A DNA stretch of 42,764 nt from Actinomycetes bacterium (GTDB lineage: Bacteria > Actinomycetota > Acidimicrobiia > Acidimicrobiales > Palsa-688): assembly GCA_021787035.1 (NCBI GenBank), contig JAJYMM010000196.1, positions 1 to 42,764 of the forward strand. The letters are read 5' to 3'. Positions within the stretch are counted from its first letter, which is position 1; every line of letters starts with the position of its first letter. Below, one piece after another: positions 9,675 to 19,382 of the stretch. The notes beneath the pieces are model-generated. The model did not search any database. It saw only the letters and a program-made list of their open reading frames with translations, and was not told the origin of the DNA. The position numbers and the translations under genes were made by a program.

Positions 9675-10340
9675 TCAGTCAAACGCAGCCGGCCGGCCAG
9701 GGTGCAAGTGGCGGTCCACCATCATCTGCAGTTGAGTTTTCGTTACCCTGCCCGTCGACAGAGGAGGCAAGTCGTCTGGCGCGAACCAGCCGACGTCCAG
9801 GGTCTCAAGCTCGTCGGGGGTCCCAACCTCGAGGATGCGGCATAGGAAGAACATCTTGTACACGTGGAACGGAAACGCTGGGAGCTGGGCTTGACGCTCG
9901 CGGTCGAGCACGGCTGCCAGTTCCACCACTTCCACGGTGAGGCCGGACTCCTCCTTAATTTCCCGAGCCACCGCCTCCCGTGGCGACTCGAGGACGTCGC
10001 ACCATCCTCCGGGCAGGGTCCACAACTGGTCCGAGCGTTCTTGTACCAGGAGCACCTTGCCGTCATGGAAAATGGCGCCCCGGACGTCGACCTTGGGGGT
10101 GGCATGCCCTTGCTCGAGGGCCACCGACCGTTCGAGCTTTCCCAAGTCAGCAACGCTTACGAGCTCCATGAGGCGGAGCCCGACGGACCTGGCCTGAGCG
10201 TAGCGCTGCCGGTCAAACTGGTCGTTCGCGTAGTGGAGGCCACTTTGCGCCAGGGCCAGGAGCTCGATCGCGGAGGAGCGGACGACCGCCGAGGGATCCG
10301 GGGCTGAGGGTCCTGTGGGAGCAACTGGGCTGAGTGGCAT
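9675..10340 (-). CDS. NUDIX hydrolase
   Basis: A 221-residue NUDIX-family pyrophosphohydrolase acting on a nucleoside diphosphate linked to another group. The full Nudix box is present: GGWCDVLESPREAVAREIKEESGL fits GX5EX7REUXEEXGU. An N-terminal helical region (about 15-60, with LLALAQSGLHYANDQFDRQRYAQAR) matches the extra N-terminal domain found in one NUDIX subgroup with ADP-ribose-type substrates. I chose ATG 10340. ATG 10397 is an alternative, and neither has a clear Shine-Dalgarno. Substrate remains open. Confidence 0.9.
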   Translation of the reverse strand: MPLSPVAPTGPSAPDPSAVVRSSAIELLALAQSGLHYANDQFDRQRYAQARSVGLRLMELVSVADLGKLERSVALEQGHATPKVDVRGAIFHDGKVLLVQERSDQLWTLPGGWCDVLESPREAVAREIKEESGLTVEVVELAAVLDRERQAQLPAFPFHVYKMFFLCRILEVGTPDELETLDVGWFAPDDLPPLSTGRVTKTQLQMMVDRHLHPGRPAAFD

Positions 10341-10526
10341 CGACCGCCATTCTGCTATCTCAGCGTGGCCTGCCTGTCTGCCGGGTGCAAGTGACATGCG
10401 CCAAGAGCGACATGATCGCGTCGAGACCCCTGGCCTGCTGCCGCCGCTCCGCGACGAGCGCCTTTACTCGGCGGGAAGCTCAATTGCTCCGGTCGAGGCA
10501 TTTATGCGTGTTCGACGCAACCGCCG

Positions 10527-10547
10527 TCCTAGGCACGCGACCTAGGA
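10527..10547. terminator. Small inverted repeat after the metallopeptidase gene
   Basis: TCCTAGG and CCTAGGA form a 7-bp stem with a 7-base loop, 11 bp past the stop codon of the minus-strand metallopeptidase gene. There is no U-tract. It may be a weak terminator or processing site. Confidence 0.35.
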
Positions 10548-10557
10548 GAGAGCGGGC

Positions 10558-10923
10558 TCAGCCCCACCCGAGTTCGTGGAGGCGCCTGTCAGAGATGCCG
10601 AAGTGGTGAGCCACTTCATGGACGACGGTCCTCGTGACGATTCTCACCAGGTCTTGCTCGTCGCTGGCCATAGCGCTAATCGGTCCTTGGAATATCGTGA
10701 TGCGGTCTGGCATCGTGCCGACGTATGAAACTGGGGAGCGCCGGGTCAAGTCCACTCCTTGGTAGAGGCCGAGGAGCATACCCCTCACGCCCGCAAGTTG
10801 CGCGGGAGTCGGCCAGTCTTCGACGAACACCGCGACGTTGTCTATGAACTTTGCCAACTGCTCGGGGATCTGGTCGAGTGCGTCGGCCACAAGGCGCTCG
10901 AAGTGTTCTCGGGTCGTCTCCAC
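10558..10923 (-). CDS. Zincin-like metallopeptidase family protein
   Basis: A 121-residue cytoplasmic protein of the small zincin-like family common in actinobacteria. The zinc motif HEVAHHFGISDRRLHELGW (HExxH with a downstream acidic residue) is at the C-terminus. The N-terminus (FERLVADALDQIPEQLAKFIDNVAVFVEDWP) and the middle stretch LLGLYQGVDLTRR fit the family. The start is GTG at 10923. It begins 23 bp after the threonine dehydratase stop, so the two are probably co-transcribed. Peptidase activity in this family has not been firmly shown. Confidence 0.88.
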   Translation of the reverse strand: METTREHFERLVADALDQIPEQLAKFIDNVAVFVEDWPTPAQLAGVRGMLLGLYQGVDLTRRSPVSYVGTMPDRITIFQGPISAMASDEQDLVRIVTRTVVHEVAHHFGISDRRLHELGWG

Positions 10924-10946
10924 GGCGAAAGAGGCTGTGTGCAGCC

Positions 10947-12176
10947 TCAGGGTTCCAAGTGAAAGCCGTGAGAGCGCAGGGCCGGCGCCACGGCGTCGCG
11001 GTGAGCTGGGTCACGTGTCTCGAGCGTGAGCTCTACCTCGACTTCCCTCACGCCGACTGCCGTGCCGGAACGGCGGTGCTCGACCGAGAGCAGGTTGAGC
11101 CCGAGCTCGCCTACGACGGTGGCTAGAGCGGCGAGGGCACCGGGCCTGTCAGCCAGCACTACCCTGACCCTCAAGTACCGTCCCGCGGCGCCCAAGCCGT
11201 GCTCGACGATCCGCGTGAGGAGGAGCGGGTCGACGTTACCGCCCGATAGCACGAGGACGGCTGGATCGTTCCCCGGTACGACCCCCGAGAGGAGGGCCGC
11301 GAGGGGGACGGCACCGGCCGGCTCCACAACCCATTTGCAACGTTCGAGCAGGAGCAGCACTGCCCGGCTGATCGCTTCTTCATCGACTGTGACAACCCTT
11401 TCGACGAGCGCCTCGACGTGCGAGAGTGTGAGGGGGGACACGCAGCGGACCGCGATGCCGTCTGCCATCGTCTCGACCGCACCGAGCGTGACAGGCCCGC
11501 CTTGGCCGAGAGCGGCCCGCATGGCTTGGGCGCCGGCTGCCTCTACCCCTACGACCCTGGCGCTGCTCCCTGCGGCCCTTAGCCCGGCTGCCACGCCGGC
11601 GATCAGGCCCCCTCCTCCCACTGGTACGACGACCACCCCTGCGTCGGGTACCTCGCTCGCGATCTCGGTGCCGACGGTTGCCTGACCAGATATTACGAGC
11701 GGGTCGTCGAAGGGGGGGACGTAGCAGGCGCCGCTTTTTTGTGAATATTCCTTGGCAGCCGAGATTGCGTCATCGACGCTGCCCGCCTGGAAGCGCACCT
11801 CGGCCCCGTAGCGACGCGTCGCTTCTACCTTTGGGAGTGACGCTCCCTCCGGCATGAAGACTACCGAGCGCAGCCCGCAGAGCGACGCTGCGAGGGCGAC
11901 GCCTTGCGCGTGGTTGCCAGCGGACGCTGCCACTACCTCGTCGACCCCTCCCGTTGCGGCCACTGCGGAGATCTTGTTGTAAGCGCCCCGGATCTTGAAC
12001 GAGCCGGTCCGCTGGAAATGCTCGGGTTTGGCATAAACCTTGCGGCCGGCGATCTCTGATAGCGAGCTCGAAGGCGCCGCTGGCGTTGCGCGCAAGACGC
12101 CGGCGAGGCGGTCCGCTGCCAGGCTGATCTCTTCTGGGGTCACCAGCAACCGCCCGCTGGGGACCAGGGGGGTCAA
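10947..12176 (-). CDS. ilvA: Threonine dehydratase / threonine ammonia-lyase with ACT domain
   Basis: A 409-residue PLP enzyme converting threonine to 2-oxobutanoate and ammonia, the first step toward isoleucine or a catabolic step. The PLP lysine is in GSFKIRGAYNKI (Lys61), the phosphate-binding loop is VPVGGGGLIAG, and SAGNHAQG is present. The C-terminal 80 residues form a single ACT-like domain (LRVRVVLADRPGALAALATVVGELGLNLLSVEHRR). Single-ACT, about 400-residue forms resemble the TdcB/short IlvA type rather than the 500-residue E. coli IlvA. The start is TTG at 12176; a later start near LLVTPEE is possible. It is followed by the metallopeptidase gene. Confidence 0.95.
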   Translation of the reverse strand: MTPLVPSGRLLVTPEEISLAADRLAGVLRATPAAPSSSLSEIAGRKVYAKPEHFQRTGSFKIRGAYNKISAVAATGGVDEVVAASAGNHAQGVALAASLCGLRSVVFMPEGASLPKVEATRRYGAEVRFQAGSVDDAISAAKEYSQKSGACYVPPFDDPLVISGQATVGTEIASEVPDAGVVVVPVGGGGLIAGVAAGLRAAGSSARVVGVEAAGAQAMRAALGQGGPVTLGAVETMADGIAVRCVSPLTLSHVEALVERVVTVDEEAISRAVLLLLERCKWVVEPAGAVPLAALLSGVVPGNDPAVLVLSGGNVDPLLLTRIVEHGLGAAGRYLRVRVVLADRPGALAALATVVGELGLNLLSVEHRRSGTAVGVREVEVELTLETRDPAHRDAVAPALRSHGFHLEP

Positions 12177-12382
12177 GGCGCAGCCCTGCCTGGCACGGCG
12201 GCAAGGCCAGGACGAGTAGGTAGGGCTGTCTTCACCACATGGAACTTACCGCCTGGCATCCTTTTGCATCAGGAGCCCACCATCGTGCGCCTTGGCGTGG
12301 TTACAGCTGCTGTAGGGCTGGAGCGTCGCACGCGTGCCGGGCGGGTGAGGGGGAGGACATCCATTTTCGCGTCTTTGGACCC
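12177..12382. other. Intergenic gap between lhr-like gene and ilvA
   Basis: A gap of about 200 bp between two minus-strand genes. I see no RNA gene, clear terminator or repeat in it. It should hold the ilvA promoter. Confidence 0.5.
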
Positions 12383-15300
12383 TTATCGCCCGGTTGGTAC
12401 AACCGATTCCTCCCGGGAGCCGCCGGCGACAGCGCCATCGCGCAGCACGACGGAACTGGTGCGGAGCGCCGGCACCCTCTTTCCGGGTAATACCACGCCC
12501 GTAAGGTTGAGCGGGTCGGCGCCCGAGAGCCGTACGAGCTCGCCTTTGCGCTCGGCCCGGCTGACGTGGCCCAGCTCGTCTACCGCCTCTGGGAGTGCAT
12601 ATTGCTCGCCCGCGAACCCGTTGACGAACCGGCCTCCACGGGCAATGCCACGGGCTTCGAAGCGGCGCAGCGCCCAAAGCACGTCCCGCCACGGCACGGC
12701 GAGATCTTCATGCGCTGCGAGGTCCCAGAACACTACCCCCCAACGTGCGAGAAGCTGGTTGGCTACAAGCTCGGCAAGCTCGTCAACCGGCATCTCGCCA
12801 GGTGTGGTTTCGGCAGCGAACAGCGCCCAGCGACCCCCGGCAGGCTGGCGGACGGCGCCGCGTGTGCCGAAACTGGGGGGAGAGCCAAAGCGTCGGCGCA
12901 AGGGAAGGTGCCGCCTCTCGGGCAAGTGTTGGCGGGACCATGCTTCCCGGCCAGCGAAAAGAGACCGCACGGCGCCGAACCCGTCGGCGGTCACGATGCC
13001 GCGTGCCACCAGGTCCCAGAGACCTTCTTGGACCTCGGTTGGGAGCCGCCCCGTTGCCGAGGGCAGGTCTGACACGAACATTGCGCCACGAGCGCGAAGC
13101 ACGTCCAGGACATCGCGAGAGGGCCCGTGGGGAGGATCTTCGGGAATTGCGCCACCGCGCTTGGCCGGTGTCAACCAAGGGAGGTCCTCTCGGAGGGCGA
13201 ACGTGACCGGCGTTGCCCGTGAGGGCGTCGAAGCCCCCCGCCGAGAAAGTCGGTCGGCTTGTTGGGAGCGGAGCGACAGCCTTCCCCAGGCCACCTCCCC
13301 TGATAGGCAGAGCTCCTCGAGCCACCGTGACTGGTAGCCCTCCACCCTCGCCGGGAAGACGGCTTCTTCCCAAGCGCCGGCCGCTGCTTCCCACCCTTGA
13401 AGCTGCTCGATAACCGTGAGCAAACCCGCACGGCCCTGCCGGCGTGTGCCTGCTGCCACGTGCTGCCACCGCAACAGGAACTGTATGAAATCCTGCGCAG
13501 TCACGGGTTTTGTCTCCCGTCGCAGGCGGTTTTGCGTATAACCGTGTATCCGTGCGAGGAGGTGGCGAGCGCACCACTGCTGGGTGTCGCCGAGCGTGGG
13601 GTCGAAGCTCCCCTGCATTGCGAAGCCCTCGGCCTCCAGGCGGGCTAAGCTGACGAGCGCCCTGCTGCGCGTGAGCCCGCACTGAGCGCTGAGGCCCTCG
13701 ATGGTTACGGGTCCGCACAGACCGAGGTGCCCGCGCATCATGAGCGCGGCGGCTTCGTCGGGATCCGGAGCTTGTGCGGGTGCCGCCCCAAGGCGTCTGT
13801 CGGGCTCGAAGCGAGCGCCAGGGAAAAGCGCCTCAACCCATTGCCGCCGTTCGGTAGCACACCACATCTCGCCTGTATCGGCGCTCGTTGGGCGTACCCG
13901 CATCGCCCGACCGCCTACCACCAGTGCCTCGAACCATTTAGCCCAGGCGTCGTTGGGACGGTGGACAAGGGTAGACAGGAGAAGGTCGTGCAGCTCGTCT
14001 GGATCGCGGAGGGCCGGAGCCGCTTCGGCCCGTACTTTTTCTATGGCCGAGGCATCGAGCCGAGAGAGGTCGCGCGCCTCGATGGGAAGTCCTCGACGTA
14101 GTTGCACTTGCCGGGCGCGCCTCTCTTCAAGGGGTGCGTCGTCCAGGTAGGTGTAGGGCTCGCTATTTACGATCTCGTGCGCCAGTACCGAGGGTTCGAC
14201 CGAATCGACGAAGTGAACCCTGATCTCTCCCGAGTGCAGAGCCGAGACGACCGAGCGCAAGCCATCTATGTCCATCGCCTCGTGAAGGCAGTCGTGGAGA
14301 ACTTGGCGAACCATCAGATGGTCGGGGAGCTCGACGGGCCCGGGCGGCGTATTTTCTTGGCAAGCGGCGAGGGCAGGGAACATGGCCGCCATCAAGTCGT
14401 CGGCCTCCATCCGCTGCACGGGGAGGGGGTTTTTCTTGCCCCCCCGGAACCGCAGTATTGCAAGAGATCGTGACAGATCCCATCGCCAGCGGGATGTGAA
14501 CATGGGTGAGGCGAGCACGGCCTGCTCGAGCGTGCTCTCGACGGTGTTGGGGTGAAGCATCCGGGGTACCGACGCTAGGGGGAAGCTGTGCTGGGGGCCG
14601 AGGGACAATATGACCGCGTCATCGCTCGCGGCCGCCTGTAGCTCGAAGTCGAACGTGACGCAGAAGCGCTTTCGCAAAGCAAGGCCGAGGCCGCGGTTTA
14701 CCCTCCCGCCGAAGGGAGCGTGGACGACCAGTTGCATGCCGCCTGCCTGGTCGAAAAACCGCTCGAAAACGACGTCCTGGTCGCTCGGCATCACGCCGAG
14801 CTGGCCCATGCCAGTCGACAGGTACGAGACGAGCTGCTCGGCTGCGTCCAGCTCCAGGCCGCAGGACTCTTGCACATTTCGCACGGCGGCCGAGGAGCCA
14901 CCCTCGCCAAGCGCCGTCGCCACCGAGCGGCGAAGCCATGCAACCTCCTCCGAGAGCTCCGCCGTGCGGCTCGGCGCCTCGCCGAGCCAGAACGGTACCG
15001 TCGGGCGCACTCCGTCTGCGTCGACAACCCGGATCTCGCCCGCCCCCACCTTGCGCACGCGCCATGGGTGAGTGCCGAGCAAGAACACGTCTCCGGCCAT
15101 CGATTCGACGGCGAAGTCCTCGTTGACGGTGCCCACGAAGAGCTCGTCCGGCTCGGCGACGACGCGGTAGTCGCCCACCTCGGGTATTGCGCCCCCGCTC
15201 GTAAGCGCGGCAAGGCGGGCGCCTCGGCGCGGTCGGAGCACTCGATTTACCCTGTCGCGATGGAGGTAGGCCATGCGCGTCCCGCGCCCCGTCTGGATCC

Positions 15301-16783
15301 CCTCCGAGGTGAGCTCGACCATGGCGTCGAAGTCCTCCCTCGCCAGCTCTCCGTAAGGAGCTGAGCGCGCGACGAGCTGGAAGAGGTCGTCCTCGTAGCA
15401 CTCGCCAGCGGCAGCCACTTCTGCGATGACCTGCTGGGCGAGGATGTCGAGAGGTGCAACGGGGGCCAGGACGGCGTCGAGGCGCCCCTTGCGGACCGCC
15501 GCGAGCAGCGCAGCGCACTCGACCAGCTCGTCGCGGCTCGTCGGGAAGAGCACGCCCTCGGGCACGCCGAAGCGCGAGTGATTGGAACGTCCCACCCTTT
15601 GCAAGAAGGTCGAGACCGCTCTTGGTGAGCCAACCTGGCAAACGAGCTCCACCGGGCCCACGTCGATGCCGAGCTCGAGCGACGCCGTGGCGACGAGGGC
15701 GCGGAGCTCACCCGCCCTGAGGCGCGCCTCGGTGCGCTTGCGTCTCTCGGCGGAGAGGCTGCCGTGGTGGGCTGCCACGGCATCAGGCCCGAGCAGCTCG
15801 CCGAGCAGGTGCGCGAGCCGCTCCGAGAGCCGGCGCGTGTTGACGAACACGAGGGTCGTGCGGTGGTCCTTTACGTGGGCGGCTATGCGCTCGACTATCT
15901 CGGCGAGTTGCTCCTGGGAAAGGACGGCCGCGAGCTCCTGGTCGGGGAGCTCGATACTCACCCGCATGTCGCGGGCGTGGCCGCAGTCCACGACCTCGAC
16001 GCGCCTGCCGACCTTAGCCCCTGTGGTGCTGTGGCCAGCCGCAGGCTCATTTTTGGGCGCAGGCAGGTCACCACCGGTCGCCAGGTGAACTGCCGCGCCC
16101 GCCCCTGAGAGGAGGCGCGCGGTCACTTCGATGGGCCGCTGCGTGGCCGATAGGCCAACGCGCTGGGGCCGCAGGCCCTTTTGCACGTGGTCGAGGCGCT
16201 CAAGGCTTAGCGCGAGGTGTGAGCCCCTCTTATCGCGGGCCAAAGCGTGGATCTCGTCCACCACCACCGTCTCTACCTGGGCGAGGGTCGAGCGGCTCCG
16301 CTCGGCCGTCAAATAGAGGTAGAGGCTTTCCGGCGTCGTGACGAGGATTGTCGGCGGGTCCTTCACCATCGCTGCCCTCGCCCCTGGCGTTGTGTCGCCG
16401 GTGCGGACGGCCACTGTTACCGGCGCCGGTGGCAGCCCTAGCCTCTCCGCGGCCTGCGCGATACCGGCAAGTGGGCGCTCCAGGTTTTCACGCACGTCGA
16501 CGGCCAGCGCCTTGAGCGGCGAGACGTAAAGAACCCTCGTCCGCCCCAAGAGGTCCTCACCACGCTCATGGGCACGGTAGGCCTGGTTGATTGCCATGAG
16601 GAAGCCAGCGAGAGTCTTACCGGAGCCGGTCGGTGCGGCTATCAGCACATCGGTGCCGCCTTCGACGAGAGGCCACCCGATGGCCTGGGGCTCGGTCGGG
16701 CCCTCGGGGAAGGCGCTGGCGAACCAGGCCGCGACGGCGGGGTGGAGGCTGGGGAGCGCCGTCGGCTGTGCCATGCCCTCCAT
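12383..16783 (-). CDS. lhr: Lhr-family large ATP-dependent helicase
   Basis: A 1466-residue superfamily 2 helicase of the Lhr (long helicase-related) type, implicated in DNA repair. The N-terminal helicase core has Walker A APTGSGKTLAG (about 50-60), motif II VVDEIHALARDKRG, motif III GLSATQRPIE, motif IV FVNTRRLSERLAHLL, and motifs V/VI VATASLELGIDVG and QRVGRSNH. A winged-helix/beta-barrel core and a long C-terminal region follow, as expected for full-length Lhr (about 1500 residues). The start is ATG 16783; an internal ATG at 16774 has GGAGGG too close to serve as a good site. It is transcribed away from rnpB. Confidence 0.96.
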   Translation of the reverse strand: MEGMAQPTALPSLHPAVAAWFASAFPEGPTEPQAIGWPLVEGGTDVLIAAPTGSGKTLAGFLMAINQAYRAHERGEDLLGRTRVLYVSPLKALAVDVRENLERPLAGIAQAAERLGLPPAPVTVAVRTGDTTPGARAAMVKDPPTILVTTPESLYLYLTAERSRSTLAQVETVVVDEIHALARDKRGSHLALSLERLDHVQKGLRPQRVGLSATQRPIEVTARLLSGAGAAVHLATGGDLPAPKNEPAAGHSTTGAKVGRRVEVVDCGHARDMRVSIELPDQELAAVLSQEQLAEIVERIAAHVKDHRTTLVFVNTRRLSERLAHLLGELLGPDAVAAHHGSLSAERRKRTEARLRAGELRALVATASLELGIDVGPVELVCQVGSPRAVSTFLQRVGRSNHSRFGVPEGVLFPTSRDELVECAALLAAVRKGRLDAVLAPVAPLDILAQQVIAEVAAAGECYEDDLFQLVARSAPYGELAREDFDAMVELTSEGIQTGRGTRMAYLHRDRVNRVLRPRRGARLAALTSGGAIPEVGDYRVVAEPDELFVGTVNEDFAVESMAGDVFLLGTHPWRVRKVGAGEIRVVDADGVRPTVPFWLGEAPSRTAELSEEVAWLRRSVATALGEGGSSAAVRNVQESCGLELDAAEQLVSYLSTGMGQLGVMPSDQDVVFERFFDQAGGMQLVVHAPFGGRVNRGLGLALRKRFCVTFDFELQAAASDDAVILSLGPQHSFPLASVPRMLHPNTVESTLEQAVLASPMFTSRWRWDLSRSLAILRFRGGKKNPLPVQRMEADDLMAAMFPALAACQENTPPGPVELPDHLMVRQVLHDCLHEAMDIDGLRSVVSALHSGEIRVHFVDSVEPSVLAHEIVNSEPYTYLDDAPLEERRARQVQLRRGLPIEARDLSRLDASAIEKVRAEAAPALRDPDELHDLLLSTLVHRPNDAWAKWFEALVVGGRAMRVRPTSADTGEMWCATERRQWVEALFPGARFEPDRRLGAAPAQAPDPDEAAALMMRGHLGLCGPVTIEGLSAQCGLTRSRALVSLARLEAEGFAMQGSFDPTLGDTQQWCARHLLARIHGYTQNRLRRETKPVTAQDFIQFLLRWQHVAAGTRRQGRAGLLTVIEQLQGWEAAAGAWEEAVFPARVEGYQSRWLEELCLSGEVAWGRLSLRSQQADRLSRRGASTPSRATPVTFALREDLPWLTPAKRGGAIPEDPPHGPSRDVLDVLRARGAMFVSDLPSATGRLPTEVQEGLWDLVARGIVTADGFGAVRSLFAGREAWSRQHLPERRHLPLRRRFGSPPSFGTRGAVRQPAGGRWALFAAETTPGEMPVDELAELVANQLLARWGVVFWDLAAHEDLAVPWRDVLWALRRFEARGIARGGRFVNGFAGEQYALPEAVDELGHVSRAERKGELVRLSGADPLNLTGVVLPGKRVPALRTSSVVLRDGAVAGGSREESVVPTGR

Positions 16784-16837
16784 TCAACACCGGGGGTGTG
16801 ACAATTCTCGCGATCGAGCCTGGGGCGCAGGGCGAAG

Positions 16838-16843
16838 TACAAT
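16838..16843 (+). promoter_or_regulatory. -10 box of rnpB
   Basis: TACAAT lies seven bases before the first base of RNase P helix P1. A convincing -35 box is not obvious. This gives an internal calibration of -10 to +1 spacing for the window. Confidence 0.75.
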
Positions 16844-16850
16844 GGCCAGG

Positions 16851-17229
<379 letters not shown>

Positions 17230-17293
17230 TTCCATGACTGCCACTTCAGGACTCACGCCCCTCCTTCGGGCCATGAGCGGTCACCGGCCAGCC

Positions 17294-17974
17294 TTAAGAC
17301 GGCTCTCCCGGCGTTTTCCCCACAACCCGGTAGCCGACGCCGATGGCCGTCTCTATTACCGGGGGTTCCCCCAGCTTGCGACGGAGCCGCCCGATGGTGA
17401 CGGCCACGGTCTTCGTGAAGGGATCGGCGTTCTCGTCCCAGACCTTCTCCAGCAGCTGCTCTGCGCTCAGGTAGCCGGGGGAGGCTGCCATGAGCGCCTC
17501 CAAGACGGCAAGCTCCTTGGCTCGTAGCTCGAGGCGCTGGCCGTAGCGGGTGACGGTGCGGTACAAGCTGTCGAGCTCCACCCCGCCGGCGCGCAGTAGC
17601 TTCGGCAGGGCGCGGGGCTGGCGGCGGGCGAGGGCTCGCACCCTCATAACGAGCTCTGGGAAATGGAACGGCTTCACCAAGTAGTCGTCCGCGCCGCGAC
17701 GGAGCCCGTCCACCCTTTCTGCGGGCGAGGCGGCCCCGCTCAGCATGAGCACCATCGAGCGCTGGCTGGAGGAGCTCACCATCTGGCAGAGCGTGTCGCC
17801 AGGGATGCCCGGCAACGTGCGGTCGAGCACGACCACGTCGTAGCTGTTGACGCCGAGCTTGTCTGCGGCCTCGGTGCCGTCGTAGGCAACGTCGGCCGCG
17901 ATGCCCTGGTCCCATAGGCCCTCGGCCAAAAGCTCGGCGAGACGCCGGCAGTCCTCTACGACCAGTACCCTCAT
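17294..17974 (-). CDS. OmpR-family response regulator without adjacent kinase
   Basis: A 226-residue two-component response regulator. The receiver starts MRVLVVEDCRRLAELLAEGL, with the acidic pair, phospho-acceptor Asp in VVVLDRTLPG (about 53) and conserved Lys in YLVKPFHFPEL. The C-terminal winged helix (about 125-215) ends VIETAIGVGYRVVG. The switch Thr is Ser (MLSGAAS). It begins 10 bp after the stop of the lipoprotein gene, so the two form an operon. No kinase follows. It is closely related in layout to the plus-strand regulator at 18720, which suggests a local duplication, possibly sharing that kinase. Confidence 0.94.
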   Translation of the reverse strand: MRVLVVEDCRRLAELLAEGLWDQGIAADVAYDGTEAADKLGVNSYDVVVLDRTLPGIPGDTLCQMVSSSSQRSMVLMLSGAASPAERVDGLRRGADDYLVKPFHFPELVMRVRALARRQPRALPKLLRAGGVELDSLYRTVTRYGQRLELRAKELAVLEALMAASPGYLSAEQLLEKVWDENADPFTKTVAVTIGRLRRKLGEPPVIETAIGVGYRVVGKTPGEPS

Positions 17975-17984
17975 CCGGGCACGC

Positions 17985-18623
17985 TCACGAACCGCTGGTA
18001 CTGCTGTAGGGCAGGCCCTTAGGTATCAGCTTCTGACATGTCGCCAACGCGCTCTTGAAGCGGGGGGAGCTCGCATCGATGGCTGACCGGCTTTGAAAGC
18101 TGACTCTGCCACCCAGGAACACCGGGTCGGGGAAGTCGGGGACCCCGTGGGAGCGCATGCACGCGGCCGCCTTTATGTAGTCGGCCTGCTCGGCAGCGGT
18201 GATCGTGTTCCTGGGGACGCCTTCGTTCGGCAACAGGTGCCTGCAGGCGTCGAAGGCGGCAGTGAAGTGCGGGGCGTTGGGGTCAACTTTGATCTGCACA
18301 ACGTGCCCCGAGACCACGGGGTCGGGCATGCTCGTGTCCCCGTGGGCGCGCATGCACTGCGCGAAGGCGAGGGCATGGCTGGAGGGGTTGGCACTGCTCC
18401 CACTCCGTACCCGTGACGGCCCGGTCGTGGTGGCAGTCTTCCCCAGGCTGGCGACACCGTGACCGGAGGATCCGCCACAGGCGGCAGCCAGCACGCCGGT
18501 GCCGAGGAGTGTCACGACGACCAGACCTGCCCGGAAGAGCCTGGCGCACACCAGCCGTGCGGCTCCCGCCCCCCACGTCGGTGCCAACGGCTCGTCGTTT
18601 TGTTCGTTGCTTCGAAGGGTCAT
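17985..18623 (-). CDS. Lipoprotein with two Cys/His repeats, function unknown
   Basis: A 212-residue secreted lipoprotein. It has an N-terminal hydrophobic segment (about 25-45), then the lipobox LAAAC (Cys about 47) followed by GGSSG. The mature part holds two copies of one motif: FAQCMRAHGDTSMPDP...AFDACRHLLP and KAAACMRSHGVPDFPDP...ALATCQKLIP. Each copy has one CMRxHG and one later Cys, so metal binding or disulfide bonding is plausible. Such proteins recur in actinobacteria with no known function. I chose ATG 18623, in front of the signal peptide. It shares an operon with an OmpR-type regulator and is divergent from a regulator/kinase pair, which suggests an extracytoplasmic sensing or signal-modulating role. 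Confidence 0.85.
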   Translation of the reverse strand: MTLRSNEQNDEPLAPTWGAGAARLVCARLFRAGLVVVTLLGTGVLAAACGGSSGHGVASLGKTATTTGPSRVRSGSSANPSSHALAFAQCMRAHGDTSMPDPVVSGHVVQIKVDPNAPHFTAAFDACRHLLPNEGVPRNTITAAEQADYIKAAACMRSHGVPDFPDPVFLGGRVSFQSRSAIDASSPRFKSALATCQKLIPKGLPYSSTSGS

Positions 18624-18646
18624 GCTGACGTTGTAGGAGAGCCGCT

Positions 18647-18683
18647 GTTGCAAGGCTGCAACGCAGTAATAGTTTTGCAACAA
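18647..18683. promoter_or_regulatory. Candidate shared operator of divergent signalling genes
   Basis: The perfect palindrome GTTGCA-AGGC-TGCAAC (18647-18662) is followed about one and a half helical turns later by a further TTGCAAC element (18675-18681). The sites lie in the 96-bp gap between the divergent lipoprotein and response-regulator genes and could bind one or both OmpR-type regulators. Confidence 0.5.
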
Positions 18684-18719
18684 TTCGTCGGGCATTCTGG
18701 AGGGGTAGGAGGTTCGAGG

Positions 18720-19379
18720 ATGAGGGTGCTGGTGGTCGAAGACCACGCCAAGCTGGCCATGGTGTTGGCGACCGGTCTCCGCCAGGCCGGCATCGCCGTT
18801 GACGTCGTCTTCGACGGCCAAGATGCCCTCGACCACCTCGCGCTCATCGCCTACGACGTCGTGGTGCTGGACCGGGACCTCCCGAGCGTCCACGGCGACG
18901 ACGTCTGCAAGGCGGTCGTGGCAGGTGGGTCAGCAAGCCGGGTGCTCATGCTGACCGCGGCCGGCGCGGTCGAGGACCGGGTCGAGGGCCTCGGTATCGG
19001 CGCGGACGACTACCTCCCGAAGCCCTGTGATTTCACCGAGCTGGTGGCACGCGTACGCGCCCTCGCTCGCCGGCCAGGCGCCTCGCTGCCGCCGAGGCTC
19101 AGCCACGGCGACTTGGCGCTCGACCCGTCGCGCCGGACCGCGACGAGAGGCGGCCGGCCGTTGTCGCTCAACTCGAAGGAGTTTGCCGTCTTGGAGGTCC
19201 TCCTCTCGGCGCCCGGTGTCGTGGTGCCCGCTGAGGAGATCCTCGAACGCGTTTGGGACGAGGCAGCCGACCCCTTCAGCCAGGCAGTCAGGACCACCAT
19301 CAGTCGCCTCCGGGCCAAGCTCGGCGACCCGCCGGTCATTGAAACCGTGGCCAAGGCCGGCTACCGGGTGGCAGGCTGA
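18720..19379 (+). CDS. OmpR-family response regulator paired with histidine kinase
   Basis: A 219-residue response regulator. The receiver starts MRVLVVEDHAKLAMVLATGL, with the Asp in VVVLDRDLPS (about 53), switch Thr in MLTAAG and Lys in YLPKPCDFTEL. The C-terminal winged helix ends VIETVAKAGYRVAG. The start is ATG 18720 with a strong GGAGG before it. The kinase gene begins 3 bp after its stop, indicating coupled translation. The full receiver is intact, unlike the regulator at 2031. Confidence 0.95.
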   Translation: MRVLVVEDHAKLAMVLATGLRQAGIAVDVVFDGQDALDHLALIAYDVVVLDRDLPSVHGDDVCKAVVAGGSASRVLMLTAAGAVEDRVEGLGIGADDYLPKPCDFTELVARVRALARRPGASLPPRLSHGDLALDPSRRTATRGGRPLSLNSKEFAVLEVLLSAPGVVVPAEEILERVWDEAADPFSQAVRTTISRLRAKLGDPPVIETVAKAGYRVAG

Positions 19380-19382
19380 GCC

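Noticed and set aside
12264..13337. A 357-codon plus-strand frame opposite the helicase gene
   Set aside because: It is antisense to the conserved Lhr protein, Arg/Ser-rich and with no recognisable motif.
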